Counted from the stretch's first letter, positions 19,810 through 28,929 are shown. The stretch is 64,000 nt of DNA from Bettongia penicillata ogilbyi (GCA_023548195.1 JAJHZJ010000754.1:1425001-1489000); one strand, 5' to 3'. A program made the numbers and translations. The notes: generated by a model from the letters alone, not told the origin.

Positions 19810-19982
19810 TTTGGACTTCTGTGTGACTTTGGTCAAGTCAATTTCCTCTCTGAGTCTCAATTTTCTCCTCTAAAAAAATGAGGGGAATGGAATAGAGGAT
19901 TTCTAGGGGCCAGTTTAAGTTCTAAGTAACTTCCAAATCCAATATCCTATGTTATACATTTCCTCCCAGCTCTGAACTCTCC
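19810..19982 (+). mobile_element. MIR-like SINE leading into the tandem array
   Basis: 'ctgtgtgactttggtcaagt', 'ctgagtctcaattttctcct' and 'aaaatgaggggaatggaata' are the SINE body. The 3' part ('ctaggggccagtttaagttc') runs straight into the 33-bp array. Confidence 0.65.
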
Positions 19983-20170
19983 TTTCTAAGGCCCCTCCCA
20001 GTTTTGACACTCTTCTCTAAGAGTCTTCCCAGTTCTGACATCCCCTATTCTAAGTTCCCACTCAGCTCTGACCTTCCCAGTTCTAAGGCCCCTCCCAGCC
20101 CTGACCTTCCCTGTTCTAAGACCCCTTCCAACTCTGACATTCCCTGTTTCAAGGACAGATTCCCCAGGTC
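19983..20170 (+). repeat. 33-bp tandem array derived from a SINE tail, sense
   Basis: Marker word gttctaag or variants at 19983, 20014, 20047, 20080, 20113 and 20146, spacing 31 then 33 throughout. Unit type: 'gttctaaggcccctcccag' plus 'ttctgacattccct'. A 33-bp period leaves one frame open as an 11-residue repeat; this is not a gene. Confidence 0.88.
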
Positions 20171-20429
20171 CTTTTCACCAACTATTCTGTGATATAGTCA
20201 TTCCCTAATGGTGAGCTGTCCCCATACCATCCCTCTCTATCACAGCAACAATGATGTGGATTCTGGGAGGTACTTTCAGCAATGAGGATGGAAGAATTGC
20301 TCTGAGCTCTCCTCATTCTTTCACTTGGCTCTCCACATGACCTCACTTCTGAGGTCGCTCCAAAAAGCCAGCGACAGTCTGTGGGTTAGCTCCAATCGAT
20401 CCTGTCTATAGCTTGTCATCTATAGTAGG

Positions 20430-20690
20430 TTGCATGTTGTTTCCTCCATCAGACTGTAAGTACCTGGAGGGAAGGGCCTGTCTTTTGTCTATGTCCTCAG
20501 CACTTAGCACAGTGCCAGCACATAATAGGTGCTTACTAAATGTTTACTGATGGACAATCCTCCCATAAGACAGCCCTTCAAATGCCTGAAGACAGTTATC
20601 AGCTTCCCCCCACTTCTCTTATTCAGGCTAAACCTTCCCACTTCCTTCAACAAATGGACTTCAGAGGACATGCTGTCCACCCCCCTCCTT
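20430..20690 (+). mobile_element. L2 3' end followed by L3/CR1 fragment
   Basis: 20440-20555 is L2 ('gtgccagcacataataggtg', 'cttactaaatgtttactg'). 20565-20670 is L3/CR1 ('agacagcccttcaaatgcct' 'gaagacagttatcagc', 'aggctaaaccttcccacttc'). Confidence 0.75.
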
Positions 20691-20770
20691 TTATAGATGA
20701 GGGAACTGACACCTAGAGACTGGCTAAAGGTCACAGAGGAAGCAGAATTGGGGTTCTAACCCAGGTGTAA
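20690..20770 (-). mobile_element. MIR-type SINE, antisense fragment
   Basis: 'ccttttatagatgagggaac', 'ggctaaaggtcacagaggaa' and 'tggggttctaacccagg' are antisense MIR words. Confidence 0.65.
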
Positions 20771-20794
20771 ATGTCAGAGAAAAAAATTCCTACT

Positions 20795-21000
20795 AATGAG
20801 AGCTATGCTATGCTGGAATGGCTGCCCTGCTGTGGAAAGGAGTGGCTTCCCCATTGCTAGACATCTTCAAGCAAAGTCTGACCGATCACTCACTGGCTAC
20901 ATGGAGGTTAAGATTTCTTTTCTTTTTGGAGGAGGGAAATGGGCTGTCCTCAATGGTCAAGGAAGCTCCCTTCCAGCTCACAAATTCTGTGACTGTCCCC
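20795..21000 (-). mobile_element. L3/CR1 LINE, antisense
   Basis: 'gctagacatcttcaagcaaa' 'gtctgaccgatcactcactg' and 'ggaagctcccttccagctca' 'caaattctgtgact' match the reverse complement of the L3/CR1 3' region. Confidence 0.6.
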
Positions 21001-21520
21001 TAACCCCCCATCCAGTGCCCCTTCTACCACGCTGCCCTGTCTTCTGACTTTCTCAGATCAAAGGACTGATGGTTTTGCTTTTCAGAGGTGCTGAGAGGGT
21101 CAGAAAGTCCAAGGGCATGGGGGATGACAAAAGAATGCAAGGTGTGCAAAAACCAGGCGGGTGACTTTATATAGGGATGACTGGTTCTCCCCAAACTTCA
21201 CAGGGGGCAAGGGCCTTGATCACCTAGTCTATCAGCACCTAAACTAGATTTCCTAAAAGGGTAATATGAGAGAGAGAGAGTCCTGGACAGGAGCTTAAGA
21301 GAACTCAGGTCTAGATCAGTGTGTAACTTTGAGCAGAAAAGTTCCTGTTCTGAGAGTTGGTGTCCCTTTAGGTTAGCTAGTCTGTCTACAAGCATTATAA
21401 GAGCTTGCCGAAAGCCTGGCACGTGTGGACCTAGAATAGATGATTATCTAAGTTGACTTTTTTCTTCTCTTTCTGTAAGTTGTCCATGGAAGACAGTGAC
21501 AATATAATAATTAAAAACAA
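21000..21520. other. Unassigned sequence
   Basis: No recognisable repeat apart from a short GAGA run near 21270. No coding signal. Confidence 0.3.
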
Positions 21521-21745
21521 GGACTTGGGCCTGAGATTTCATTGACATCAGGAACTCCCAGGCGAGGAAACTCCCTCTGCCAATGCAGGTGGGCACACTT
21601 TTCTGTCATATGACATCCTTAGAGAATTCTTTGGAGGAGCGAGTGACTTCCTCAGGATTACACAGCCAGTACACAGTCCCTGAGTGGGACTTGAACCCGG
21701 GTCTTTGTGACATTGACACACTGCCTCTTGTACAAAATATATACA
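21520..21745 (-). mobile_element. MIR3-like marsupial SINE, antisense
   Basis: 'cttgggcctgagatttcatt' 'gacatcaggaactcc', 'gaaactccctctgccaatgc', 'tacacagccagtacacagtc' and 'gacttgaacccgggtctttg' follow in order. Better preserved than the sister copy at 4455-4685. Confidence 0.8.
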
Positions 21746-21994
21746 AGGTACATTTTTGCAGTGGGAAGGGTACTACGGCTGGAGAAATGACAAAAGACTT
21801 TGAGATATGAGCTCTGAAGGAAAGAAAAAGATTCTAAGAGGCACACCCACAGCTGTTTGTCGAATTGAATTAGGTGGTTGACTGTAGTGGTGGGGAGAGA
21901 GTATCCAGTGTGTGTCTAGGGGCAAGTGTGTCCATGCATGAAGCAAGGGCAAGGTTATCTGTAGGCACCTGGCACTTGGGTCTCACCCCAAATG

Positions 21995-22140
21995 CAGACC
22001 AATAAGTGGGTTATTCAACTCAATTCAGTGCTTGAAGCATTTATCCAGAGTCTATTCTGTGCCAGATGGTGAGCTCTAAAGACAAAAGTCCCTGCCTTCA
22101 AGGAGATTATGGTATACTGTACTGTCTTGTCATTATAGTC
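21995..22140 (-). mobile_element. L2 LINE 3' end, antisense
   Basis: 'gcatttatccagagtctatt' 'ctgtgccaga', 'gctctaaagacaaaagtccc' 'tgccttcaaggagatta' are antisense L2 words. Confidence 0.75.
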
Positions 22141-22204
22141 AAGAACAAGATAATAGCCAGAGGGCAGCATGAAGGAGGGAGGAGGTATAAAATAAAGGCA
22201 TTTA

Positions 22205-22415
22205 GGTAATAATAATGATAGCATTTATATAGCACTCTGGGAGCTAGGTACGATAATGATAGCCATTTTACAGAAGAGAAAACTAAGGCAAACAGGTTAA
22301 GTGACTTGCCCGAAGTCACACAGCCAGCAAATGATGTCACATTTGAACTCAGGTCTTCCTGATTCTTGGTACGGTGCTCTATCCACTGTACCACCTAGCT
22401 ACCTGCATAGTTTCC
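22205..22415 (-). mobile_element. MIR-type SINE, antisense, nearly complete
   Basis: 'taatgatagcatttatatag', 'aacaggttaagtgacttgcc' 'cgaagtcacacagccagc', 'tttgaactcaggtcttcctg' and a head end 'tatccactgtaccacctagc' 'tacctg'. Confidence 0.85.
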
Positions 22416-22499
22416 AGATAGGTGACTTCGCTCTGGGACACAGATTTGATCTTTCTGAGAGACAAGAGCCAGGGTAAAACAAGGCATCTCTACTGTACC

Positions 22500-22870
22500 T
22501 ATTCCTCAAGGAGGTCAAAGACAGGTGCAAGAATCATGTGCACACAAGAATATTTATCATAGTATTTTTTCTACTAGCAAAGAGCTGGAAGGATAAGAGG
22601 CATCCATTGATTTGTAGGATGACTGACTACTGGTAGAGGAATGTTATTCTATCATAAGGAATAATGAAAAAAGAATTCAGAGGAACTTGGGATAATACAT
22701 GAATGGATGCAGAGACAAGTAAGCAGATCAGTTTACATGAAAGAAAGACAAAAACTCAGCAAGATGTTAGAATGGGGATCAAGGCAATGACCAACCCTAA
22801 CTCCAGAGCACTAAGAATTTCCACTGAGTACCTCACTGGAATCAACTCCCATTAACTTATAAAAACTGAA
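22500..22870 (+). mobile_element. L1/HAL1-like LINE 3' region
   Basis: 'acaagaatatttatcatagt', 'gcaaagagctggaaggataa', 'tgttattctatcataaggaa', 'agagacaagtaagcagatca' and 'caatgaccaaccctaac' follow the 3' region order seen at 3950 and 57110. Highly diverged. Confidence 0.6.
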
Positions 22871-23255
22871 GAATGTTTTATTTTTTTCATAGATGCCACC
22901 ACACCCAAGATGCAGAATCTCCACATTATGTGGAATATAAAGCTCTCCCAAAATAGCAACCTAGCCAAAGAATCAGATGGGAGCTGGGTGAGCTATATGT
23001 CAGCCCCACCATCCTGTCTGCTTCTGCAGTCCTACCTAGGATTGCTTTCCAGGAACCTGCAGAGGACAAGCTTACATCCTAGGACTTTTATTCAGCTATA
23101 AAAAGTGCTCATTCTACCCTCTTGTGCAACGGTTCATGAAGCCTTAAAGATAAAAGACTAATATATAGCATAGTGACCTTTCCAAGGGTCATCTTTATCT
23201 GAACTCCACTGGAAGAGATGAGAAGAGCAAGACAGATAATCGCAATAAGGAAAGG
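22870..23255. other. Unassigned sequence
   Basis: No repeat or coding signal recognised. Confidence 0.3.
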
Positions 23256-23259
23256 CAAA

Positions 23260-23365
23260 GTAGAGTTGTGGTATCCAGCCTCAGATTCAGAAAGATCTGA
23301 GTTCATATCCTGCCTGAAGAGTCACTTAATTTCTCTGTGCTCTGAATAATTCTCTAAGATCTTTA
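23260..23365 (+). mobile_element. MIR3-like SINE
   Basis: 'tggtatccagcctcagattc' 'agaaagatctgagtt', 'gagtcacttaatttctctgt' and 'aataattctctaagatct' are sense SINE words. Confidence 0.6.
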
Positions 23366-23385
23366 AAAAGAGGGTGTTGACCTGC

Positions 23386-23441
23386 ATAGGGTTAGGGTTA
23401 GAGAGCATTGAGGATTAGGGTTAGGGTTTAGGGTTAGGGTG
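23386..23441 (+). repeat. Degenerate interstitial telomere-like repeat
   Basis: Two blocks of TTAGGG units: 23387-23402 (about 2.5 units) and 23412-23441 (about 5 units, one TTTAGGG variant), separated by 'gagcattgag'. It sits directly 3' of a SINE body. Confidence 0.85.
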
Positions 23442-23499
23442 GAGAGAGCTTCCTTACATGGGAGTTCCCTATACTGATAAAATTGCGCATCCTTTCCCT

Positions 23500-23690
23500 A
23501 TCCTTAATAATACCTCACATTCATATAGCAACTTAAGTATGCTAAGCATTTCCCTCACAACAACCTGTGCAGGTTGTGAGTATACATAGGATTATTCCCA
23601 TTTTACAGAAACTGGGACTCAGAGAGACTTACTCATCATCTACTGCTAGCAAATGTTTGATCTGGGATTTGAAGACTGGGACATCAAGGT
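23500..23690 (-). mobile_element. MIR-type SINE, antisense
   Basis: 'cattcatatagcaacttaag', 'cacaacaacctgtgcagg', 'ttcccattttacagaaactg' and 'gatctgggatttgaag' in antisense order. Confidence 0.7.
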
Positions 23691-23884
23691 TTTTTATTTC
23701 CGCTATAAAATTCTGCGTTTCTTCTTCTCGGGGTTTCATTTTTTTCCCCTTTCCTGGTCTCCTCTAGCCCTTTCTGACTCTGAGATTTAAGGTCCTGGTT
23801 TCAGGCCCACAGCATGTTTCCTTAGAGCAGGGATGGTTTAATTCTTTGTCTTTGCTGTTTCAGTCATGTCTGACTCTGAATGAA

Positions 23885-24020
23885 CTGGAGATTTAATGGG
23901 AAAAAGTAGCACATTTGAAGTCAGAAGGCTCAGGTTTCAACCTGGATATGGCTACTTACTACTTGTGTGACCTTGGTCAAGTCATTTAACCAGTCCCTCT
24001 AACCAAAATAATAACATTGA
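23885..24020 (+). mobile_element. MIR-like SINE
   Basis: 'agcacatttgaagtcagaag' 'gctcaggtttcaacc' and 'ttgtgtgaccttggtcaagt' 'catttaacc' identify a sense SINE cut by the next one. Confidence 0.65.
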
Positions 24021-24024
24021 ACAA

Positions 24025-24130
24025 AAAGGTGCCCTGGGGTCAGGAGGACCTGAGTTCAAATCTGATCTCAGACACTTAGTAGCTGTGTGACCCTGGGCAA
24101 GTTACTTAATCCAGATTGCCTAAAAAAATG
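24025..24130 (+). mobile_element. Short A-tailed marsupial SINE (SINE1/WSINE-like)
   Basis: 'ggggtcaggaggacctgagt' 'tcaaatctgatctcagacac', 'tgtgtgaccctgggcaagtt' and a direct A tail after 'gattgccta', with no MAR1 body. Good match to the younger class, as at 61749-61905. The head is truncated. Confidence 0.75.
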
Positions 24131-24345
24131 ATAGGGTTGGACTTTTAAGGAATAAACTTCTCCAGGAATCTTTCCTCATTGAAAATCTTAAAGCAAAGAC
24201 TAGATGCCCACTGGTCAGGAATGTTGCAGGGGGGACTCTGTTTAGACAAAGATACCCTCTGAGATCCCCTCCAACTCCAACCTAAAAGAACATCTAGTCT
24301 AACTCTCTCCCTTTGTAAGGAAACTGAGACCCAGAGACTTTAAGT
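24130..24345 (-). mobile_element. L3/CR1 LINE, antisense, with MIR-like piece
   Basis: 'gactagatgcccactggtca' 'ggaatgttgcagggg' and 'ctgagatcccctccaactcc' match antisense L3/CR1. 'aggaaactgagacccagaga' from 24318 begins an antisense MIR running to about 24440. Confidence 0.65.
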
Positions 24346-24440
24346 GACTCATCTAAAATCAAGGGGTACTCTCAGGGCTGGGACATAAACCCAGGTCCTC
24401 TGGCTGTAATTCAAGCCTTCTTTCCATTATATCATCACTC
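24345..24440 (-). mobile_element. MIR-type SINE, antisense, end
   Basis: 'gctgggacataaacccaggt' 'cctctggctgtaatt' and 'cctt ctttccattat'-type ending are antisense MIR. Confidence 0.6.
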
Positions 24441-24547
24441 TTGTGACATGACACACAGCGTAGGGAATGTTGGGTTTGGAGTAAGAAAAATCCACATTTA
24501 CATCCAGCATCTGCATTTACAAGCCGTGTGACTGGAGGAGAGAGTGA

Positions 24548-24655
24548 GGCTGACCACTTGCACGGCTCTACCCTCATTTAAACGCAACTCATGTACAAGT
24601 CAGGACATCACCAGGGATGTTATTGGTTCCCTTAAGAAAAAAGGATGGACCGTGG
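24548..24655 (+). mobile_element. RTE-mobilised SINE fragment
   Basis: 'ggctctaccctcatttaaac', 'gtacaagtcaggacatcacc' and 'gatgttattggttcccttaa' resemble the marsupial SINE type whose end ('gtgatgtcat..tcctcttcaagaa') is shared with the LINE at 15230-15658. Borders are approximate. Confidence 0.55.
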
Positions 24656-24795
24656 GTAAATCAACTTCACCTCTGACTTCAGTTTCTTCATCCACAAAAT
24701 GGGACTGAATAGGGCCTACCCCATCAGATTGTTGTGAGGCTCAACAAGGGAGAATTAAGGACTTTGTGCAAACTTCAAAATGCTATATAAATGTC

Positions 24796-24962
24796 GTCGT
24801 TCAGTCATGTCTGACTCTACGGTGTCCATGGGGTTTTCTCAGAAAAGTAGTGTGCAATTCCTTTTTCAGTGTATTCCCATTTTACAGATGAGAAACTGAG
24901 ACAAAAAGAGGTTAAATGTTTGAGGCTGAATTTTGTGCCCAGTGCTCTATCCTAGCTGCCCC
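24796..24962 (-). mobile_element. MAR1-type SINE, antisense, perfect 11-bp target duplication
   Basis: 'gttcagtcatgtctgactct', 'cattttacagatgagaaact' and a head end 'gctctatcctagctgccc'. Flanks atataaatgtc at 24785-24795 and 24963-24973 are identical. The host is the tail of a MIR-like SINE. Confidence 0.9.
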
Positions 24963-24986
24963 ATATAAATGTCACCTGGCATTACT

Positions 24987-25228
24987 TGGACAACTAGGTG
25001 GCGCCATAGAGAACAGGGTGCTGGGCCAGGGGTTGGGAAGACTCATTTGCCTGAGCTCAATTTTGGCCTCAGACAATAGCTGTGTGACCCCGGGCAAGTC
25101 ACTTAACCCTATTTGCCTCAGTTTCCTCATCTGTAAAATGAGCTGGAGAAGGAAATGGTGAACCACTCCAGTATCTCTGCCAAGAAAACACAAATGGGGC
25201 CACGGAGTCAGATGTAACTGAAAAATAA
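24987..25228 (+). mobile_element. MAR1-type SINE, full length
   Basis: Head 'caactaggtggcgccataga', 'cagacaatagctgtgtgacc' 'ccgggcaagtcacttaaccc', body 'aggaaatggtgaaccactcc' and tail 'cagatgtaactgaaaa'. Head-to-head with the antisense copy 25 bp upstream. Confidence 0.92.
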
Positions 25229-25429
25229 TAATGATAACAGTATTCTTTATGAACCTAACACAGAGAAGGCATTGGAAAGAGCCTGCCTTATGGGCTGAGC
25301 AGAATTCTCCCCAGGACCGTTGTGTAGTCTTAAGGGAACAGCCCTGCCTCACCCTGAACCATGTGACTGTATACAGTTCCTGCTTTCTGGTTCCATCATC
25401 CTCGGAGCACTAAAATTAGGCAGCCATAA

Positions 25430-25885
25430 ATTTAAGGCACAGAGATCGCCCGGGCCTGGCCAAGTTGGGATTGTCATTCGAACCCCGTGAGCGCTGGCAT
25501 CCTGTTATGAATTGTCAATCATGGACACCCCACCGATAGTCTCAAGTTTACAGCTGTTGTGCTGTACAGGAGACTTGCACTAATAGCTCTGAAACTAGAG
25601 ATAAACTGGAAACCATCAAGATGATGAATGAACTTGACAAGAGAAAAATCCCAGCAACCAGCCCTCATGTAAAACGAGACGGCGCAGCTCTTTATAATTT
25701 GTCCGTAGCTGCAATTACCTGGAGCCTGCTTTTCAGGTATGATTTAGTAGCGGGATGGTTCCAAAATGTGTCTCTGTTCAGAGAAATGAATTCTTTTGGG
25801 CATTGCTATCCTTTGGGTGACCGCCATGCTGGATGGCCAGCACCACACCGGGGCCTCTGGTGCATCTGAGCATCCCCAGTGAAGT
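25430..25885. promoter_or_regulatory. Candidate conserved non-coding element (left part of a 25-30 kb cluster)
   Basis: Repeat-free. Contains TGTCAATCA (25513-25521), complement of a PBX/MEIS-type TGATTGACA, 'gctgcaattacctgga', and CpGs in 'gatcgcccgggcc' and 'gtgagcgctgg'. An 82-codon plus-strand frame shows no domain. Confidence 0.5.
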
Positions 25886-26164
25886 CTAGAAATAAGGGGG
25901 CTAGTTTCAAAAAGACAGAAACCAAATGTTCTATGTCACTGTTTTGTTTTTAAATTCCAGGACCCTATGGAGCTCTTCCAGCAGAAATGAAACCCAGAGA
26001 CTTTTGATGAATGTCTGTAAACATTCCACTTATCCCCAGGATTCTTTGGGTGCTCTTCAATGCCATCCATAAAATGATCCCACTTCCCTCCCCCTCACCA
26101 AGGGATACCTCCCATGAACCCGAGCCTTCCTCCAGCTGGAAACATTTCCCCAGGAAGCGCCAAA

Positions 26165-26435
26165 CAAAAGGAATGGGGCGATTTCATAACTGGGAAAGAA
26201 GACTAAGGATACACAGAGTTTAAAATTTTTTTTTGTATCGCATCTAATTGCAATCAACAGCAGACATCTGACACAGTGACAACATCAGCAGAATTTCAGC
26301 TGAGAGCACAGAATCTTTGTCTAAAAATAATCAGCCCCTCCGTGCACCGCTGTTTGTTATAACGGTAATCGATGCGGCCGGCTTTGAATTCCATCAATTT
26401 ATAGATCTGCTCTCCTCTCTGCCTGGTGATTGTGT
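26165..26435. promoter_or_regulatory. Candidate conserved non-coding element
   Basis: 'catctaattgcaatcaacag', 'cagacatctgacacagtgac', 'ataacggtaatcgatgcgg' and 'ccatcaatttatagatc' are motif-dense, with CpGs unusual for this AT-rich window. It ends where the pyrimidine tract begins. Confidence 0.5.
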
Positions 26436-26439
26436 TCTG

Positions 26440-26912
26440 CACACACAGGAGCTCTCTCTCTCTCTTTCTTTCTCTCTCTCCCCTTCTCCTCCTCTTTTCC
26501 CTCTCTCCTAGCTATCTTCCTCTGTTCTCTCCCATGTGTCCTTCTATCTTTCTGTTTCTTTCTCCTCTCTCTCCCATGTCTACCTCCCTTCCATCATGTT
26601 TCTATCTCTCTTTTTGATGTGTCTCTCTTTCTTTCTCTACTCCCTCTCCCATCTCTCTTTTTCCTCTTTCCCATGTCTCTATCTTCCCTCTCTTTCCTGT
26701 CTGTTCCTCTTCCTCCTTTCCTCCTCTCTTTCCCCTATTTCTCCTCCTTCCCTCTCCCTCCTTTCTTTCCCCTATTTCTCTCTCCTCCTTCCCCCTCTCT
26801 CCTTCCCTTTCCCCTATTTCTCTCTCCTCCTCTCCCTCCCTCTTCTCTCTCTCTCTCCTCTCCCTCCCCCTCTATTCTCTCTCCCTCTCCCTCCGTGTCT
26901 CCCCTTCTCTCA
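26440..26912. repeat. 470-bp pyrimidine tract
   Basis: Almost pure CT on the plus strand (CTCTCT, CCTCCT, TTTCTC mixtures) without a fixed unit. Open frames of 168 and 134 codons are low-complexity Ser/Leu/Pro/Phe and not proteins. It separates two candidate conserved blocks. Confidence 0.95.
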
Positions 26913-26934
26913 GCAGCACCAGGGCACACTGTGT

Positions 26935-27720
26935 GATTAAGATAAGCTCAGATTCCTTTCATACATTCCTTATCAGGGTCTCATTCTCCAGCAGGCAGAG
27001 ATGTTCACCACAGTTAAAGATCAGTTCAGCTCCTTTCCCCGACGCCAGATTCGAGGGGATTGATCAATAAATCAAATCACAGCAATCAATTGGCCAATCA
27101 GAGGAGTCTAGCCGATGCATTATTGCTGGCGCCTTCGAACCGGGGGCCTTTCATGGGCTTTCATCAAACCCAGTGCCTGTCTGGCTCCCTGCCAGCTGCT
27201 GGGCTGGCTAATAGACTCTGCAGCCGAGCTGCTCCAGCCCAACGGAAGGGCAATAAATTTCTCATCAAACAGCCGATAGAGAAACAAGATGAACATCTGT
27301 TTGGCAGCAATGAAGCTCTAGTGTTCTCCGAGCGGCGCAAACCAGCTCTGACAGACCACCCCAAAGGCGGCCTTCCCATCCACCGCTGGCCCCGCTCTGC
27401 GCTGGGGAGGCCGCATCCCGCCCGTTATTCCAATCAGGTAATTTAAGAAGACTTTGCATCTTTCTTCGGCTGCTTTTGCTTCTCTGCCGCGGCGGCAGCT
27501 GCGGGGCCCTCCCTGTACCCAAGCCAGAGCCGCCGATTCCGGCTCAGTCGATAATAAAAGCTGTCCTGGGACCCGGTACTAGGAAGGCAGTTTTATGATG
27601 CCCATTATGTGGCGATGTAACTTCATTAAAAGCTGTTTATTCCCACTAAGCATTTTAAGCACTTTCCTTCACCCATAAAGCAGGCCCTCACTTGGTGCAG
27701 CTCGGAAGGGGATTATTTTT
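26935..27720. promoter_or_regulatory. Candidate conserved non-coding element, largest and most CpG-rich
   Basis: About 790 bp without repeats. Features: palindrome ATTGATCAAT (27059-27068), a 'gcaatcaattggccaatcag' stretch with a CCAAT box, 'gccgcggcggcagctgcgg' CpG cluster (near 27487), 'ggcaataaatttctcatc' and 'aacttcattaaaagctg'. A 128-codon plus-strand frame (27060-27446) and two minus-strand frames cross it. They have no family resemblance. Confidence 0.55.
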
Positions 27721-27857
27721 TTTTTTACTTGAAAGGTTTTCTTTTGAGACAAAGTATCCCTCCCTAATCGTATCCAAGAAGGATCACCCAGAGCTAGGGC
27801 GAGCAATGGTGGTGGCTACTGGCCAGATAAATGAAGAATTGGTCTTGGGTCCCCTAG

Positions 27858-28045
27858 GATCATGGGTTTAGAGCTGAAAGGGCGCTTAAAAACCAGTAAG
27901 TTCAGCCCACTCCAATTGTTCACGAAGTTAAGGGTATCAAAGAGGTGTTAAGGGACATGTCTGAGGTCACTCAGATACTTAATAAGTGTCTGGGCTAGGA
28001 TTTGAACCTGGGTCTTCTTGCCTCCAATTTTAGCACCCCATCCAC
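27858..28045 (-). mobile_element. MIR-like SINE, antisense
   Basis: 'gatcatgggtttagagctga' 'aagggcgcttaaaaa', 'ctgaggtcactcagatactt' and 'aggatttgaacctgggtctt' 'cttgcctcc' in antisense order. Confidence 0.75.
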
Positions 28046-28054
28046 AAGGAGGTG

Positions 28055-28372
28055 GTGTTCAAGTCTGGCATATCAAATTCCATCTACCTTAGCCCTCACT
28101 CCTAGCACGTTCCCCTCATCTCCACCTCTTGGAATATCTGGTTTCCTTCAAGAGTCAGCTCAAGCTCTTATCTGCCCAGCTGTTACTGCCCTCCCTCCCA
28201 AAATTATCTTCAAAATATACTTTATATATGTACATGTGGTTCTTTCTCCCGGTAGTAAACTCCTGGAGTGTGGAGAATGCTTCATTTTTGTCTTGGACTC
28301 TGGAGCACCTCGGACAGTACCTGGCACACAGAAGGGGCTTAGTAAATGCTTGTGGATTTATCATAGGATCAT
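28055..28372 (+). mobile_element. L2 LINE 3' region
   Basis: 'tttccttcaagagtcagctc' 'aagctcttatctgc', 'aactcctggagtgtggagaa', 'cagtacctggcacacagaag' 'gggcttagtaaatgctt' form an L2 3' UTR of about 300 bp. Confidence 0.82.
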
Positions 28373-28375
28373 AGA

Positions 28376-28925
28376 TATAGAATCATGGTACAGTGGATTT
28401 GGACACAGAAGGACTTGGGTTTAAATCCCAGGTCAGACACTTCTTGTGTGACCCTGGGCAATTCATTTAACCTCCATACTCATCAGCTTTACTATCAGTT
28501 TAACTATCTGTTAAAACAGGAGTAATAACAGTACTTACCTCATAAGGTTATGGTGGGAAGCAAATGACATGATATAGGTCAAGCACTATATAAACATTAG
28601 CTTGCATTATTAGAAGGGGTTCCTGTTCACATATGGGTTGGACAAAATGACTTTTGAGGTCCCTGCTGCCTCTGAGATTGTGGGGTTCAAGAGACAGCTG
28701 AGTGGTGCAGTGGACAGAGAGCTGGGCAAATCTGACCTCAGACACTAGCTGGATGACCCTGAGAAAATCATTTAACCTCTGCCTCAGTTTCCTCAACTGT
28801 AAAATGGGGATAATAACAGCCTATACCTTCCACTGCTGTGAGGAACGAATGAAATAATTATCAATGCTTACTTATCAATTTTTGGCACATAGTGTGAGCC
28901 ATATAAATCCTTATTCCACTTCCCT
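28376..28925 (+). mobile_element. Two consecutive MIR-type SINEs
   Basis: Copy 1 (28376-28620): 'tgtgaccctgggcaattcat', 'ggagtaataacagtacttac', 'gcactatataaacattagct'. Copy 2 (28690-28920): 'gagacagctgagtggtgcag', 'cctgagaaaatcatttaacc', 'taaaatggggataataacag'. Same orientation. Confidence 0.78.
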
Positions 28926-28929
28926 TCCA

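Larger units (their letters stand above)
24450..25000 (+). mobile_element. MIR-like SINE interrupted by two insertions
   Basis: Left part 24450-24548 ('gggtttggagtaagaaaaat'), middle 24656-24795 ('gacttcagtttcttcatcca', 'aaatgctatataaatgtc') and a remnant after 24963. Insertions are an RTE-type SINE fragment (24548-24655) and an antisense MAR1 (24796-24962). Confidence 0.65.

Noticed and set aside
26430..26936. 168-codon Ser/Leu/Pro-rich frame
   Set aside because: Entirely within a pyrimidine tract. CT-only DNA cannot form stop codons in its own direction, so length has no meaning.
27060..27446. Possible exon (128 codons) in the CpG-rich block
   Set aside because: No recognisable family, and frames on the opposite strand are open as well, which fits GC-rich non-coding DNA. 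A GTAATT at its end is a poor donor without an acceptor.
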